DNA of 36,035 nucleotides from Microcaldota archaeon (GCA_026414325.1 JAOAJF010000003.1:1-36035); one strand, 5' to 3'; shown: positions 6,729 through 15,541, numbered from the stretch's first letter. The notes: a model not told the origin generated them from the sequence alone. Numbers and translations: made by a program.

Positions 6729-7556
6729 ATGCAAATTTTAGTAAAAAAATCTGATGGAACTTTAGAGCCACTAGACTTTAATAAAATAAGAACTGCGCTG
6801 CGAAGGGCTGGGGCCTCCTATCCATTAATAGAAGAAGTAATTGATAATATTCAGCAAGAGATAAAACCAAATATAAGCACTAAACAAATCTATAAACTAG
6901 CTTTTGAGGCTTTAGACAAATTAGAACCAGAATCAGCAGCAAGATTTGGTCTAAAAAATGCTTTAATAAAAATGGGCCCAGATGGTTATCCTTTTGAAAC
7001 ATTTATAGCAGCATTGCTAAAGGGAAGAAACTATCAGACTCAAACACGAATAATTTTAGCAGGAAAATGTATAACACATGAGATAGATGTTTTTGCTACA
7101 AGGCAAGAGGAAAACAAAACAAGAAAAATAATAATAGAGTGCAAGTTTCATAATGCACCTCATATAAAATGCAGCATTCAATCTGCACTCTATACCTGGG
7201 CAAGATATTTGGATATAAAAGAAGTAAATCCAGATATAGATAACTGCTGGCTTGTAACAAACACAAAATTTAGCGGAGATGTAATACAATATGCTGATTG
7301 TGTTGGACTAAAGCTTTTAGGCTGGTCTTTTCCAAAGCATGAAAGTATTCAGCAAAGAATTGAAGAAAATAAACTCTATCCAATAACTTTAATTAAAGGA
7401 TTAAAACGAGAAGAGTTTGTTAAGCTTCATAATAATCAAATAATTTTGCTAAAAGAGCTTGTAAATACACCAACCCAAAAGCTTCTAACAATTGGGCTTA
7501 AAGAAAAAAGAATAGAAAAACTAAAAGAGATTGCAACTAAAATTTTGTCTAAGTAA
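6729..7556 (+). CDS. ATP-cone domain fused to a PD-(D/E)XK endonuclease
   Basis: The 275-residue protein begins with an ATP-cone (residues about 2-84: ILVKKSDGTLEPLDFNKI, then the helical part ending LIKMGPDGYPFE). This is the nucleotide-sensing module known from ribonucleotide reductase and NrdR. A restriction-endonuclease-like (Mrr/PD-(D/E)XK) core follows, with Asp120 in THEIDVFA and Glu137-x-Lys139 in IIIECKFH, so the catalytic triad is intact. The last 60 residues are helical and Lys-rich, possibly for DNA binding. By inference the nuclease is controlled by ATP/dATP levels. It could act in DNA repair, NTP-dependent defence or RNA processing. There is no methyltransferase nearby, which argues against a classical restriction-modification system. 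Confidence 0.85.
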   Translation: MQILVKKSDGTLEPLDFNKIRTALRRAGASYPLIEEVIDNIQQEIKPNISTKQIYKLAFEALDKLEPESAARFGLKNALIKMGPDGYPFETFIAALLKGRNYQTQTRIILAGKCITHEIDVFATRQEENKTRKIIIECKFHNAPHIKCSIQSALYTWARYLDIKEVNPDIDNCWLVTNTKFSGDVIQYADCVGLKLLGWSFPKHESIQQRIEENKLYPITLIKGLKREEFVKLHNNQIILLKELVNTPTQKLLTIGLKEKRIEKLKEIATKILSK

Positions 7557-7571
7557 TTTTAGGGTGGTGCA

Positions 7572-8426
7572 ATGATTGTTGGAGCAATGAATAATCCTCA
7601 TAAAAATTTAGTTGAACAAATATATTTTCTTGGAGAACTAAATTTTGAATTTTTTGAACTTACAATAGAGTATCCTGCAGCAACTCCTAAAAAAATAATT
7701 GAAAACAAAAAGAGAATAGCTGATGCTTTAGAAAGTTATAATCTTGGGCTGCTAGCTCATCTTCCTTGGTATTTTAATCTAGCCCATCCATATGAAAGAA
7801 TTCAACAAGCAACTAACAAGGAGATAGAAGCTGCTGCTCATATTGCAACTACGCTGGGGGCAAAGATACTTACAATTCATCCTGATCTAACCTTGCCACA
7901 ATCCTGCCAAGCAAGAAAAAAAAGATTTGAAAGAACGCTTTCTACTCTAAAATCTATTGAAAAGATTACAAAGAATTTTGGTTTAAAATTATGTTTAGAA
8001 ACTGTGGATGAAGAGGCTTTAGAAATTAAAGAGTATAAAGAGATTTTAGAGCAAACTGATATAAAAATTACTTTGGATGCAGGCCATGCTCATACTTATT
8101 TTTCTGCTGGAGTAGTAGGGCTAATTGAGGAATTTAAAAAAGATATTGCGCATGTGCATTTACATGATGGAAAAAAACAAATCGACCACTTGCCATTAGG
8201 AGTAGGAACTTTAGATATGAAAAAATTTGTTGAAAAATTAAAAGAAGTTTATAATCAAACAATTACTTTAGAAGTGCATTGCTCAGATCCACATTATTTG
8301 GCTTATTCAAAAGATATTTTGGAAATCTATTGGTATGGAAAAGAACAATTTGAAGAAAATAAAAAATATATTTATCTGATCGAAGAGGAAGAAGAGGAGG
8401 AGGAAGGCAGAAATACAGAAAAATAA
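7572..8426 (+). CDS. Xylose-isomerase-like TIM-barrel sugar phosphate isomerase/epimerase
   Basis: The 284-residue TIM barrel belongs to the AP-endonuclease-2/xylose-isomerase-like family. Expected metal ligands recur at strand ends: HLPW, TIHPD, CLETVDE, TLDAGHAH, HVHLHDGK and LEVHC. Family members are either sugar isomerases/epimerases or endonuclease IV. The sequence lacks enough to choose, though the adjoining nuclease makes an endonuclease-IV-like repair role worth considering. The C-terminus ends in an acidic run of eight Glu residues followed by GRNTEK, coded by an unusual pure-purine tract (about 8384-8407). A GGTGGTG ribosome-binding site precedes ATG 7572, and it sits 15 nt after the nuclease stop, probably in one operon. 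Confidence 0.85.
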   Translation: MIVGAMNNPHKNLVEQIYFLGELNFEFFELTIEYPAATPKKIIENKKRIADALESYNLGLLAHLPWYFNLAHPYERIQQATNKEIEAAAHIATTLGAKILTIHPDLTLPQSCQARKKRFERTLSTLKSIEKITKNFGLKLCLETVDEEALEIKEYKEILEQTDIKITLDAGHAHTYFSAGVVGLIEEFKKDIAHVHLHDGKKQIDHLPLGVGTLDMKKFVEKLKEVYNQTITLEVHCSDPHYLAYSKDILEIYWYGKEQFEENKKYIYLIEEEEEEEEGRNTEK

Positions 8427-8435
8427 AAATAAAGT

Positions 8436-10211
8436 TTATTTTTTGTTAAAAAAATCCATATTTGCTATAAGGCGATATTTTTGCATAAATTTTTTAATAT
8501 CTCTTCCTTCTTGCTCAAAAAGCTTTTCAGTTTCTTTTTCTGTTAGCTGATAGAGATTTTTTTGCTTTACTAATTCTTCTAAATCAAAATTGTTTGAAAG
8601 CAAAGCTTGCCTCAAAAGTTCAGCTAATGCAAAAGCATTAATCTTTTTTTGAGAATAAAGCCTTAGAGCTTTTATTAAAACTTCTTTTGTTAAATTTTCT
8701 ATAGCTAAACCCTCTCTCCTAAATTCAACCAAATGTTTTTCAAGAACTATTGCACTCTGCTTTGGCTCTAAGCCGTGTTCTAAAAACTCTTCAAATAAAA
8801 ATAGATTGTGCGAATTTAGAATTTGTAAAGCCAAATCCCTTCCAATTAATTTTTCATATTTTGCTAATCTTTCTGAATAAGGAACTATTTTTATTAATGA
8901 TTTTAAATAAGGTTTTGTACTAATTGGTCTTAAATCAGTTTCTGGATAAAGTCTCATCCAACTGCCAATAGGTCTTAAAAAACTCGAAGAGCCATCTTCA
9001 TTAGCTTTACGAGTTTCAGAAACCAAGGAATCTTGTTTTATTCTTTCAATTAATAAATCTATAGCATAAAGCACAATTTCTTTTTTCTCTGCAATTAAAA
9101 CAAAGGAGTCCTCTTCTTCTAATTCAAGCTCCTTTTTTAATTGATTAAGCTCTGAAGAAGAAATTTTGTATTTTTCTAAATTTTCATCCGAATGAATTAA
9201 ACCTTTTAGTGGACAGTAAGCTTTTATATAATCTAAGACTTCTGTTGCAAATCTTTTATTTGTATAAAGCTCTGTTCCTAACAAGCCTCTAAACTTTGGA
9301 ATTTTTAGAGCATAAACCACTCCTCCGTTTTTTAGAGCATTTAAAAATATGTTGCAAGCACTATTTTCAAAGATTTTACTAACATCTTTAGTTAAAATAG
9401 AAGAAAAATCTATTTTTCTTTTCTTTATTTCTTTTAAAATCTCTATTAGCTGAGTCTGCCTTTTTACTTCATTGTTTATTAAAAGCTCTAAAAGCTCTAT
9501 ATTCTGCAAACCCTTTATTTCTACTCTTGCACCTCCCTCTACAGAGATGTTTACATCTTGCCTAATAGAGCCAATCCCTCGCATTGTTAGAGGCATCAGT
9601 CTAAGAAGCTGGCCGATTTGTAAAGCTGCCTTTTTTGCATCAGAGGAATTTAGAAAAACTGGTTCAGTACTTATTTCTATAAGCGCAATACCTTGCCTAT
9701 CAAGCCTATAGTTAGTAGAATCATAAGACTGGCTTAAAATTCCTGCAGATTCTTCTTCTATACAAACTGTTTGAATAGGAACATTAATACTTCCTTTAAT
9801 TTCTCCACCTAAAGAAACAAGTGCTGTTCTTTGAAAGCCAGAAACATTTGAGCCATCTACTACTATTTTTCTCATAACATAAATCTCGTCTACTATTTTT
9901 GCACCAATAAATTTGGAAAAAGAGAGTGCATAAATCAAAGCATCTTGATTTATTAAATCAGGTGGCTCTTCGTCCATATCAACAAGAGAGCAGTTTTTAA
10001 AAGGAGCGATATAAAAAAAAGTTTTGGCTTTTTTTGATTCATAAACTGCAGCCTTATCAATCTGGCCCAGCTCTCCTGCAGCTGGATTTAGCTGCCTGAA
10101 AAATTTAATTGAAGGAAGTTTTTCGATCTCTGCATCTGGCATTTGAGCCAGAGTTGCAGTAAATAATTTTTTTCCTTCTACTCTTTGATGGATTTCTAGC
10201 CCACAGCGCAT
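8436..10211 (-). CDS. gatE: Glu-tRNA(Gln) amidotransferase subunit E
   Basis: The 591-residue protein opens with the GatB/GatE signature CGLEIHQRVEGKKLF. It continues through the cradle-domain motifs FRQLNPAAGELG, DMDEEPPD, RKIVVDGSNVSGFQRT and RQDVNISVEGG, an inserted AspRS-like (GAD) region, and a helical YqeY-like tail that contacts tRNA. GatE is archaea-specific. With GatD it converts misacylated Glu-tRNA(Gln) to Gln-tRNA(Gln): this subunit binds the tRNA and activates Glu with ATP. It follows gatD with two bases between stop and ATG, and the ribosome-binding site GGAGGAA lies in the last codons of gatD. The length is close to the family norm. Confidence 0.97.
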   Translation of the reverse strand: MRCGLEIHQRVEGKKLFTATLAQMPDAEIEKLPSIKFFRQLNPAAGELGQIDKAAVYESKKAKTFFYIAPFKNCSLVDMDEEPPDLINQDALIYALSFSKFIGAKIVDEIYVMRKIVVDGSNVSGFQRTALVSLGGEIKGSINVPIQTVCIEEESAGILSQSYDSTNYRLDRQGIALIEISTEPVFLNSSDAKKAALQIGQLLRLMPLTMRGIGSIRQDVNISVEGGARVEIKGLQNIELLELLINNEVKRQTQLIEILKEIKKRKIDFSSILTKDVSKIFENSACNIFLNALKNGGVVYALKIPKFRGLLGTELYTNKRFATEVLDYIKAYCPLKGLIHSDENLEKYKISSSELNQLKKELELEEEDSFVLIAEKKEIVLYAIDLLIERIKQDSLVSETRKANEDGSSSFLRPIGSWMRLYPETDLRPISTKPYLKSLIKIVPYSERLAKYEKLIGRDLALQILNSHNLFLFEEFLEHGLEPKQSAIVLEKHLVEFRREGLAIENLTKEVLIKALRLYSQKKINAFALAELLRQALLSNNFDLEELVKQKNLYQLTEKETEKLFEQEGRDIKKFMQKYRLIANMDFFNKK

Positions 10212-10213
10212 TT

Positions 10214-11578
10214 TTATTCCTCCTGCTCTAAAGCCTCCAGACTAGAATAAGGATTAATATCATAATTTATTGGTTTTAGCATAAGCTCCTTTACTTTTTT
10301 TGGGTCTTTGCTCTGGCCTAAAGCCCAGCAAAGCTTTACAAAAGCAGTTTCAACCAACCAATCGCAACCATTTCCGATTATTCCAATATCTTGCAAAATT
10401 CTTCCAGTTGAATAAGTCTGAAGCATTACTCGTCCTTCTAATGTTTGAGAGGCCATAACTAAAACAACACCGCTTGCTATAAGCTCTTTTAGCTCAGAGA
10501 TAACTTTTTTGTGCAGCTCTTGTTGGTGAGAATAAATTGGTAAATGGCCCAAGCCTGTGCCGGCTATTACCACCCCATCATATTTTGCCCAATGTTTTAT
10601 TTCTTCTGGCTTTAGACCAGGATAGGCCCAAGCTAAATGCACAGCTTGGCTAAACTTGTTTTTTAGTATTATTTTTTGTTTTTCTTCAAATTTTGGAAGA
10701 ACAAATTCTGGATTTAGCTCCACTTGCTTTTCTTTAAAATAGATTTTTGCAACTGGTCTTAGTCCAATGGATCTAAAGGCCCATCTTCCACTGCTGTGGC
10801 TTTTTCTCACTCTGGTTGCTAGATGCAAATAATTAAAATCATCTGAATAAGTTGCATGCATACAAACATAAACTCCTGCTATTTTCTTTTCAGCAGCTAA
10901 AAGAGAGCAAAACAGATTTTGCCTTGCATCTGAAGAGGGCCTATCTGAAGAGCGTTGAGAACCACATAAAATCAAGGGCTTTGCTAATCCCTCAAGAGCA
11001 TAATTTAGTGCAGCAGCAGTATAGCAAAGAGTATCAGTACCATGTAAAACAACTACTGCGTTTGCTCCATCATCAAAAATATTTTTTATTTCTTTGGCTA
11101 ATTCTTCCCATTCTGGTTGAGAAATATTTTCTGAAAGTAGGTTAAATACGTTTTTTGCTTTTAGTGGCTCGAATCTTTTTAGCTCAGGATAGAGCTCAAC
11201 AATTTCTTGTGGATTTAATTTTGAATCAACTGCTCCTGTTAGATAATCTACTTTTGAAGAAATTGTTCCTCCAGCACCTACTAAAACAAAAGAGTTTTTA
11301 TACTCTTGCTGTAGTTCTTCTTTTTTTAGGCCTTTTTTTTCAACTTCTCTTACCACAGCAGAAGAAGAAATTTTCTCTATTATTGCCCCAGAAATATCTA
11401 AACCAATATTGTAGCCAGAAGAGAGTTTTAGAACAATACAGTTTGGATCAGAGCCCAACTGCTTTGGAAGTAAAATGCCTCTAAATTCTTTTTTTGTGTC
11501 TTTGTAATAAATTTTAATTTCATCGCCTATTTCTATTTTTTTCTTTTTTAAAATGTCCAAAATTTTTTTACCATACAT
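10214..11578 (-). CDS. gatD: Glu-tRNA(Gln) amidotransferase subunit D (asparaginase-like)
   Basis: The 454-residue protein has a short N-terminal beta domain (residues 1-75) followed by the asparaginase fold that releases ammonia from Gln or Asn for GatE. Catalytic motifs are present: GGTI with nucleophile Thr105, HGTDT with Thr181 and Asp182, and the GSQRSSDRPSSDA stretch (about residues 206-218). The usual first Thr of TGGTI is Ala here (GAGGTI), which leaves the nucleophile intact. The start ATG 11578 overlaps the last 11 bases of the galT-like gene, and gatE follows directly. The three genes therefore form one tight operon. The VDYLTGAVDS stretch is typical of GatD rather than free asparaginase. 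Confidence 0.96.
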   Translation of the reverse strand: MYGKKILDILKKKKIEIGDEIKIYYKDTKKEFRGILLPKQLGSDPNCIVLKLSSGYNIGLDISGAIIEKISSSAVVREVEKKGLKKEELQQEYKNSFVLVGAGGTISSKVDYLTGAVDSKLNPQEIVELYPELKRFEPLKAKNVFNLLSENISQPEWEELAKEIKNIFDDGANAVVVLHGTDTLCYTAAALNYALEGLAKPLILCGSQRSSDRPSSDARQNLFCSLLAAEKKIAGVYVCMHATYSDDFNYLHLATRVRKSHSSGRWAFRSIGLRPVAKIYFKEKQVELNPEFVLPKFEEKQKIILKNKFSQAVHLAWAYPGLKPEEIKHWAKYDGVVIAGTGLGHLPIYSHQQELHKKVISELKELIASGVVLVMASQTLEGRVMLQTYSTGRILQDIGIIGNGCDWLVETAFVKLCWALGQSKDPKKVKELMLKPINYDINPYSSLEALEQEE

Positions 11579-12524
11579 CCTCGATCCCTTCGGCTTTTAG
11601 GTTTAATTTGTATTCGTTTGCAACCAAATTTGGAGAAGCAGAGTTTAAAATTACTCCAGTCTGATGCTCTAATCCTGCCCATTTTGCAATACGAGGAGTT
11701 AGAGAGATATGAAAATGAAAATTTTTTACTCTATAAGGAGCAAAATGATACAAAATATTGTAAGGAGGATAGCCCAAATAAGAATCCTGAGTCCTGATAG
11801 CTATTAACAAAATTTTTGCAAGCTCTTTTAATAACTCATCGTTTAGATCGAGTATAGAAGCTATGTGTTTTTTTGGTAAAATCCAGGTTTCGAATTTATA
11901 TTTTGGAACAAAAGGGGCTAAAAACCAAAAATTTTTACTACTATAAATTTGTGGAAATTTTTTATTCTTAGCTATTTTGCAGAGTGGGCAATTTTTGGAA
12001 AGAACCTTTTGCTGTATTTTTACATAGTCTGGAACAAAAGGTAAAAAAACAAGCTGAGTGTGAGTGTGTTCTAAGGATGCTCCTGCAGCCTCCCACTCGT
12101 TTTTAAATACTGATGGGTATTTTAATTTTTTGTTCTTTGATCTAGCTAAAACTCTTTTTTGAATCATTTTTAGATAAAAATAGATTTCTTTTGTGCTAAG
12201 ATCTGAAAGAGTTTTAAAATGATCTGGGGTTTCTACCAAAACCTCATGAAAGCCATAGGCCTTTGCCCAGTTTTCACTCACTGCTGGAAATTTGTTTGGA
12301 AATACTCTATTTAGCCAAACACTCTGCCCTTCTAAAGTAGTTCTATCAATTTCAGGTGGAGTTAAATTTTCATTGCCTGGACAAAAAAAGCATTTTGAAG
12401 GGTCTTGTTTTTTTGTTGGTTTGGTTGGAACAAAATCATGAGGCCGAAATGCTCTTGAAGGAGTGATAATTGCAGTTCTTCCAAAAAAATCTCTTCTGAT
12501 TTCACCTTCAAAATCTTCTTGCAT
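11568..12524 (-). CDS. galT: Galactose-1-phosphate uridylyltransferase-like HIT-superfamily nucleotidyltransferase
   Basis: The 318-residue protein carries the GalT zinc site (CFFC at residues 45-48, plus a later CPLC pair near 180). It has the N-terminal IRRDFFGRTAIITPSRAFRP motif shared by the family, and the nucleotidyl-His site as HTHTQ (153-157) in place of the common HPHGQ. GalT relatives move NMP between sugar 1-phosphates. With no other galactose genes here, an ADP- or UDP-sugar phosphorylase role is also possible. The start ATG 12524 lies about 25 bp from a palindromic TATA element shared with the divergent VTT gene. Its 3' end overlaps gatD by 11 bp. Confidence 0.85.
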   Translation of the reverse strand: MQEDFEGEIRRDFFGRTAIITPSRAFRPHDFVPTKPTKKQDPSKCFFCPGNENLTPPEIDRTTLEGQSVWLNRVFPNKFPAVSENWAKAYGFHEVLVETPDHFKTLSDLSTKEIYFYLKMIQKRVLARSKNKKLKYPSVFKNEWEAAGASLEHTHTQLVFLPFVPDYVKIQQKVLSKNCPLCKIAKNKKFPQIYSSKNFWFLAPFVPKYKFETWILPKKHIASILDLNDELLKELAKILLIAIRTQDSYLGYPPYNILYHFAPYRVKNFHFHISLTPRIAKWAGLEHQTGVILNSASPNLVANEYKLNLKAEGIEDVW

Positions 12525-12543
12525 GAAATAACTATCAAAGATA

Positions 12544-12555
12544 ATTTATATAAAT
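12544..12555. promoter_or_regulatory. Perfect 12-bp palindromic TATA box, likely bidirectional
   Basis: ATTTATATAAAT reads identically on both strands. It lies 24-26 bp from ATG 12524 on the minus strand and from ATG 12574 on the plus strand. A single symmetric TBP site could therefore launch two divergent leaderless transcripts. It also argues that the plus-strand gene starts at 12574, not at 12559 next to the box. Confidence 0.6.
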
Positions 12556-12573
12556 CATATGTGTAATTTTTTT

Positions 12574-13134
12574 ATGCTTTTACAGCACTTGTCTGTTATT
12601 ATACTTATTATAATTCTAACTATTTTTACTGCTATTTATTCTGAGCAAATTATTCAATATTTTCAGAGCTGGACCTATATTGGAATATTTTTTTTAGCTT
12701 TGCTTTCCTCTGCTTCTCTTTTTATTCCTCTTGCACCTATGCAATTAGCAATAGTTTTTCTCTCCCTAAAGCTAAACCCAATTTATTGTGCAATCTTAGC
12801 TGGGATTGGCTCAGCAATTGGAGAGAGCACAGGCTATTTTTTTGGAAAAGAGCTGGAGGATATAGTAAAAGAAAGTAAAGATCTTAAGAAAAATAAAATA
12901 ATAAAAGCGATTTACCAATTGCAGAAAAATTTTTTAGAAAAACACACTGCTGCTGCAATCTTTATTCTTTCATTTTTTCCAAATCCTATTTTTGATATTG
13001 TTGGGCTCTATGCTGGAGTAAAAAAAGTAAATTATTTGCATTATTTGCTTTTAACTTCTGCAGGAAGAATTCTAAGGTTTTATATATTGATACAAATTGG
13101 GCTAGGATTAAACGGTTTGATAGGATTTGTATAA
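12574..13134 (+). CDS. VTT/DedA (SNARE-associated) family membrane protein
   Basis: The 186-residue protein has four to five hydrophobic segments and the VTT-domain marks: a re-entrant stretch with FIPLAPMQLAIV, GSAIGESTGYFFGK, and FFPNPIFDIVGLYAG before the last TMs. DedA/VTT proteins are thought to move lipids or lipid-linked carriers across membranes, so this may act as a flippase. The start is ATG 12574, chosen because the palindromic TATA lies 25 bp upstream. The in-frame ATG 12559 would add five residues and sit too close to the box. The gene ends 4 bp from the convergent herA gene. Confidence 0.85.
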   Translation: MLLQHLSVIILIIILTIFTAIYSEQIIQYFQSWTYIGIFFLALLSSASLFIPLAPMQLAIVFLSLKLNPIYCAILAGIGSAIGESTGYFFGKELEDIVKESKDLKKNKIIKAIYQLQKNFLEKHTAAAIFILSFFPNPIFDIVGLYAGVKKVNYLHYLLLTSAGRILRFYILIQIGLGLNGLIGFV

Positions 13135-13138
13135 AGAG

Positions 13139-14647
13139 CTAAAGATAAAGATTTAGCTCTTGTTCTAATTGGTTTTGTTTTTCTTCAAATTCTTTTGCCT
13201 CTTGCTCTATAGTTTTTGAAATTTTCTGCTCCTGGCTCTTTCTTTTTCTAACTTCTAAGAATATTGGAAAGCGGCTAAAATCACCAAGTAAAAGTGCATT
13301 TCCAACTTCTAGACCAGGGATAAATTTTATTGAATCAGAATCTATTGACTCTGAGCTCTTTGCAATATGGTCTAAATCATTTGGATTAGTGATTCTTAAA
13401 ATAACATTGCTTGTGCATTGAGAAAGAGCAGTGGTGGAAAGATGAACTGGCCTCTGAGAAATAAGGCAGAGGCAGAAAAAGAATTTTCTCCCTTCTCTGG
13501 CGATGGTATTTATAATATCTCTCGAGAGTGCTGCGGAGGCTTTCTCTTTTTCTGGGCAAAAGTTGTGTGCTTCCTCAATAATAACTAAAGAAGGTGGGAT
13601 TTTGTTCTTTTTTCTTGCATTAAAAAATTTTGCTAAAAAATAATGTACAATTAATTGTTTTTGCTCCAAACTATCAATAGAAGAAAGATCAAAGATTAAA
13701 ATTTTTCCTGGTGCTGGATAGGAAGCTTTTGGAAAATTATCCTTATTGGATATAAATTTAAAGCCTTTTAAACTAGCCAGTGCTTCTAATAAAGCTGCTT
13801 TAGTTTTTTTATTTACCTCGTCTTTTTTTATCATTTCAAAAAGTTCTTCGAAAGTAGGAGTTGGGCAGCCTTCTTTTTTCTTTTTTTGTTTGATGTATCT
13901 AAAAAGTTTATATAAAAGAAATCTTGACCTGGAGCCTAAATCAAGCATTGCTGCTATTTTATTTACTCCTAAATTAAAATAATTAAGTTTTAGGCTTTTG
14001 CCATCTATTACCTCAACTAAATTAGAATATTGAGAATTTTTAAAAAAAGTATAATCCTGATGACTATCAAAAACTATAGTTGCAATTCTTCCATCCTCTT
14101 TTTTTAATTCCAAAAGCTCTTCTAGCAAAACACTACAAAAATAAGATTTACCTGCACCAGACATTGCCAAAATTGCTAAATGTTTTCCTATAAGTTTTGA
14201 AAGCTCTAATCTAAGTTCAATATCATGGTGCAAAATCTTTCCTAAATAAATTCCTTTTTGTGGAAGGTTCAATACTTTTTTTAAGTCAACTACTGAAGCC
14301 AAAAAAACATGCTCTCCACATTTTGGAGGAAAAAAACAGCGTTCAAATTTTTCTCCATTTATAAGCCCAACAATTTTTACTTTTGCTAGACCATAGCTCC
14401 AGGCCTCGGTTGGAAAATTTTCAATTCCTCCTGTTGAGGATAAATCTGCAATTATTTCATGGCTTTTAAAATAACGATTGGTCCAATAAATTTCAATAAT
14501 CTGGCCAACAATTTTTTTGTTTTCTAGGCCAACAACAACATAGTTACCTTTTTTTACTTTTTCTGAATTTAGAGTAAAAAGAAAATAATTTGTATTTGGG
14601 CTATCCTCGTTTGCTACTACTAGACCTATTTTTTCCACTGCTTGCAT
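13139..14647 (-). CDS. herA: HerA-type DNA helicase/translocase (HAS-barrel ATPase)
   Basis: The 502-residue protein has an N-terminal HAS-barrel-like beta domain (residues 1-130), then the RecA/FtsK-like ATPase core. Walker A is AMSGAGKS (161-168) and Walker B is LVIIEEAHNF near residue 360. The Arg-finger region REGRKFFFCLCLISQRP and the C-terminal NVILRITNPNDLDHI are typical of HerA. HerA works as a hexamer with the nuclease NurA and Mre11-Rad50 in DNA end resection. None of those partners lies in this window, so the usual operon is broken here. A role in another HerA-like complex cannot be excluded. The start is ATG 14647. Confidence 0.9.
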   Translation of the reverse strand: MQAVEKIGLVVANEDSPNTNYFLFTLNSEKVKKGNYVVVGLENKKIVGQIIEIYWTNRYFKSHEIIADLSSTGGIENFPTEAWSYGLAKVKIVGLINGEKFERCFFPPKCGEHVFLASVVDLKKVLNLPQKGIYLGKILHHDIELRLELSKLIGKHLAILAMSGAGKSYFCSVLLEELLELKKEDGRIATIVFDSHQDYTFFKNSQYSNLVEVIDGKSLKLNYFNLGVNKIAAMLDLGSRSRFLLYKLFRYIKQKKKKEGCPTPTFEELFEMIKKDEVNKKTKAALLEALASLKGFKFISNKDNFPKASYPAPGKILIFDLSSIDSLEQKQLIVHYFLAKFFNARKKNKIPPSLVIIEEAHNFCPEKEKASAALSRDIINTIAREGRKFFFCLCLISQRPVHLSTTALSQCTSNVILRITNPNDLDHIAKSSESIDSDSIKFIPGLEVGNALLLGDFSRFPIFLEVRKRKSQEQKISKTIEQEAKEFEEKQNQLEQELNLYL

Positions 14648-14751
14648 AAATAAATTTAAATCAAAAAATAATTAACTTTTAGCCTTTAGAAGCCTTCGAT
14701 TATAGAAAAAAACTTCTTAATTTTGGTTTTTGACGAATTGGAATACGACAT

Positions 14752-14761
14752 TTTTTTAAAT
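14752..14761 (+). promoter_or_regulatory. TATA-like element of the HTH regulator gene
   Basis: TTTTTTAAAT is centred about 27 bp before ATG 14784, consistent with a leaderless transcript. The 136-nt gap to the divergent herA gene contains no other clear signal. Confidence 0.45.
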
Positions 14762-14783
14762 CTTTTTAGGCAATAATAAATTA

Positions 14784-15470
14784 ATGGAAAAACTAAAATT
14801 TGAGATAGCTGGAGAGATAACTCTTTCTAAAAATCCAGGTTCTACCATGAGAAAATGGCGAGAAATCTTTCAAATAAGCCAGATTGAATTAGCTAAACAC
14901 TTAAAAATTTCAAGCTCTACCATCTCAGATTATGAAAGTAGTAGAAGAAAATCTCCAGGTGCTGGAGTGATTTCAAGATTTGTTGATGCTCTTTTTGAAA
15001 TAGATAAAAGCAGAGGAAACATAGTGCTCTCTAAACTCTCTCTTCCGCTTAATCCAGAGGTAGAACAATATTATGAAACTCATGAGTTTGCCTCCCCTTT
15101 TTCTGGAGAAGATTTTGCAAAATTAATAAATTCCCAAGTTGTTGCAAACGATGAGCTTTTAAAAATAAAAAAAGTCTATGGCTACACTTTAGTAGACTCA
15201 ATAAAAATAATAATGGAAATGCCAACAGATCAGTACCACAAGCTTTATGGCTCTATGGCAGAAAGAGCCTTTATTTTTACAAAGGTTTCTACTGGCCGCT
15301 CTCCGTTAGTAGTAATACGAGTTAGTCCAATGAAACCATCCATAGTAGTGCTCCATGGAATTGAACAAGTAGATGAATTGGCCTTAAAAATAGCAAAAAA
15401 AGAGCAAATACCTGTTCTTACAACCAAATTAGACCTACAAAAAATTAGGCAAACATTAAATAAATTTTAA
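14784..15470 (+). CDS. Archaeal HTH (XRE-type) transcriptional regulator next to the mevalonate cluster
   Basis: The 228-residue protein has a cro/CI-like helix-turn-helix at residues about 22-58 (MRKWREIFQISQIELAKHLK, then the recognition helix SSSTISDYES). A C-terminal alpha/beta domain of about 150 residues follows, ending with FTKVSTGRSPLVVIRVSPMK and PVLTTKLDLQKIR, and it may bind a ligand. It fits the COG1709-type archaeal predicted regulators. From memory, such genes also adjoin HMG-CoA synthase genes in other archaea, so it probably controls isoprenoid-lipid synthesis. It is 81 bp upstream of mvaS on the same strand. The start is ATG 14784, with a TATA element 27 bp upstream. Confidence 0.82.
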   Translation: MEKLKFEIAGEITLSKNPGSTMRKWREIFQISQIELAKHLKISSSTISDYESSRRKSPGAGVISRFVDALFEIDKSRGNIVLSKLSLPLNPEVEQYYETHEFASPFSGEDFAKLINSQVVANDELLKIKKVYGYTLVDSIKIIMEMPTDQYHKLYGSMAERAFIFTKVSTGRSPLVVIRVSPMKPSIVVLHGIEQVDELALKIAKKEQIPVLTTKLDLQKIRQTLNKF

Positions 15471-15541
15471 AACAAATAAATAAATTTAAAAACAAAAATA
15501 AAGGCTAAAATAAAAATTTAAAAATGTTGAAAATAGAAAAA

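Noticed and set aside
10852..11484. Leu/Gln-rich forward ORFs inside gatD
   Set aside because: They are antisense shadows of a well-conserved gene and show no ribosome-binding site.
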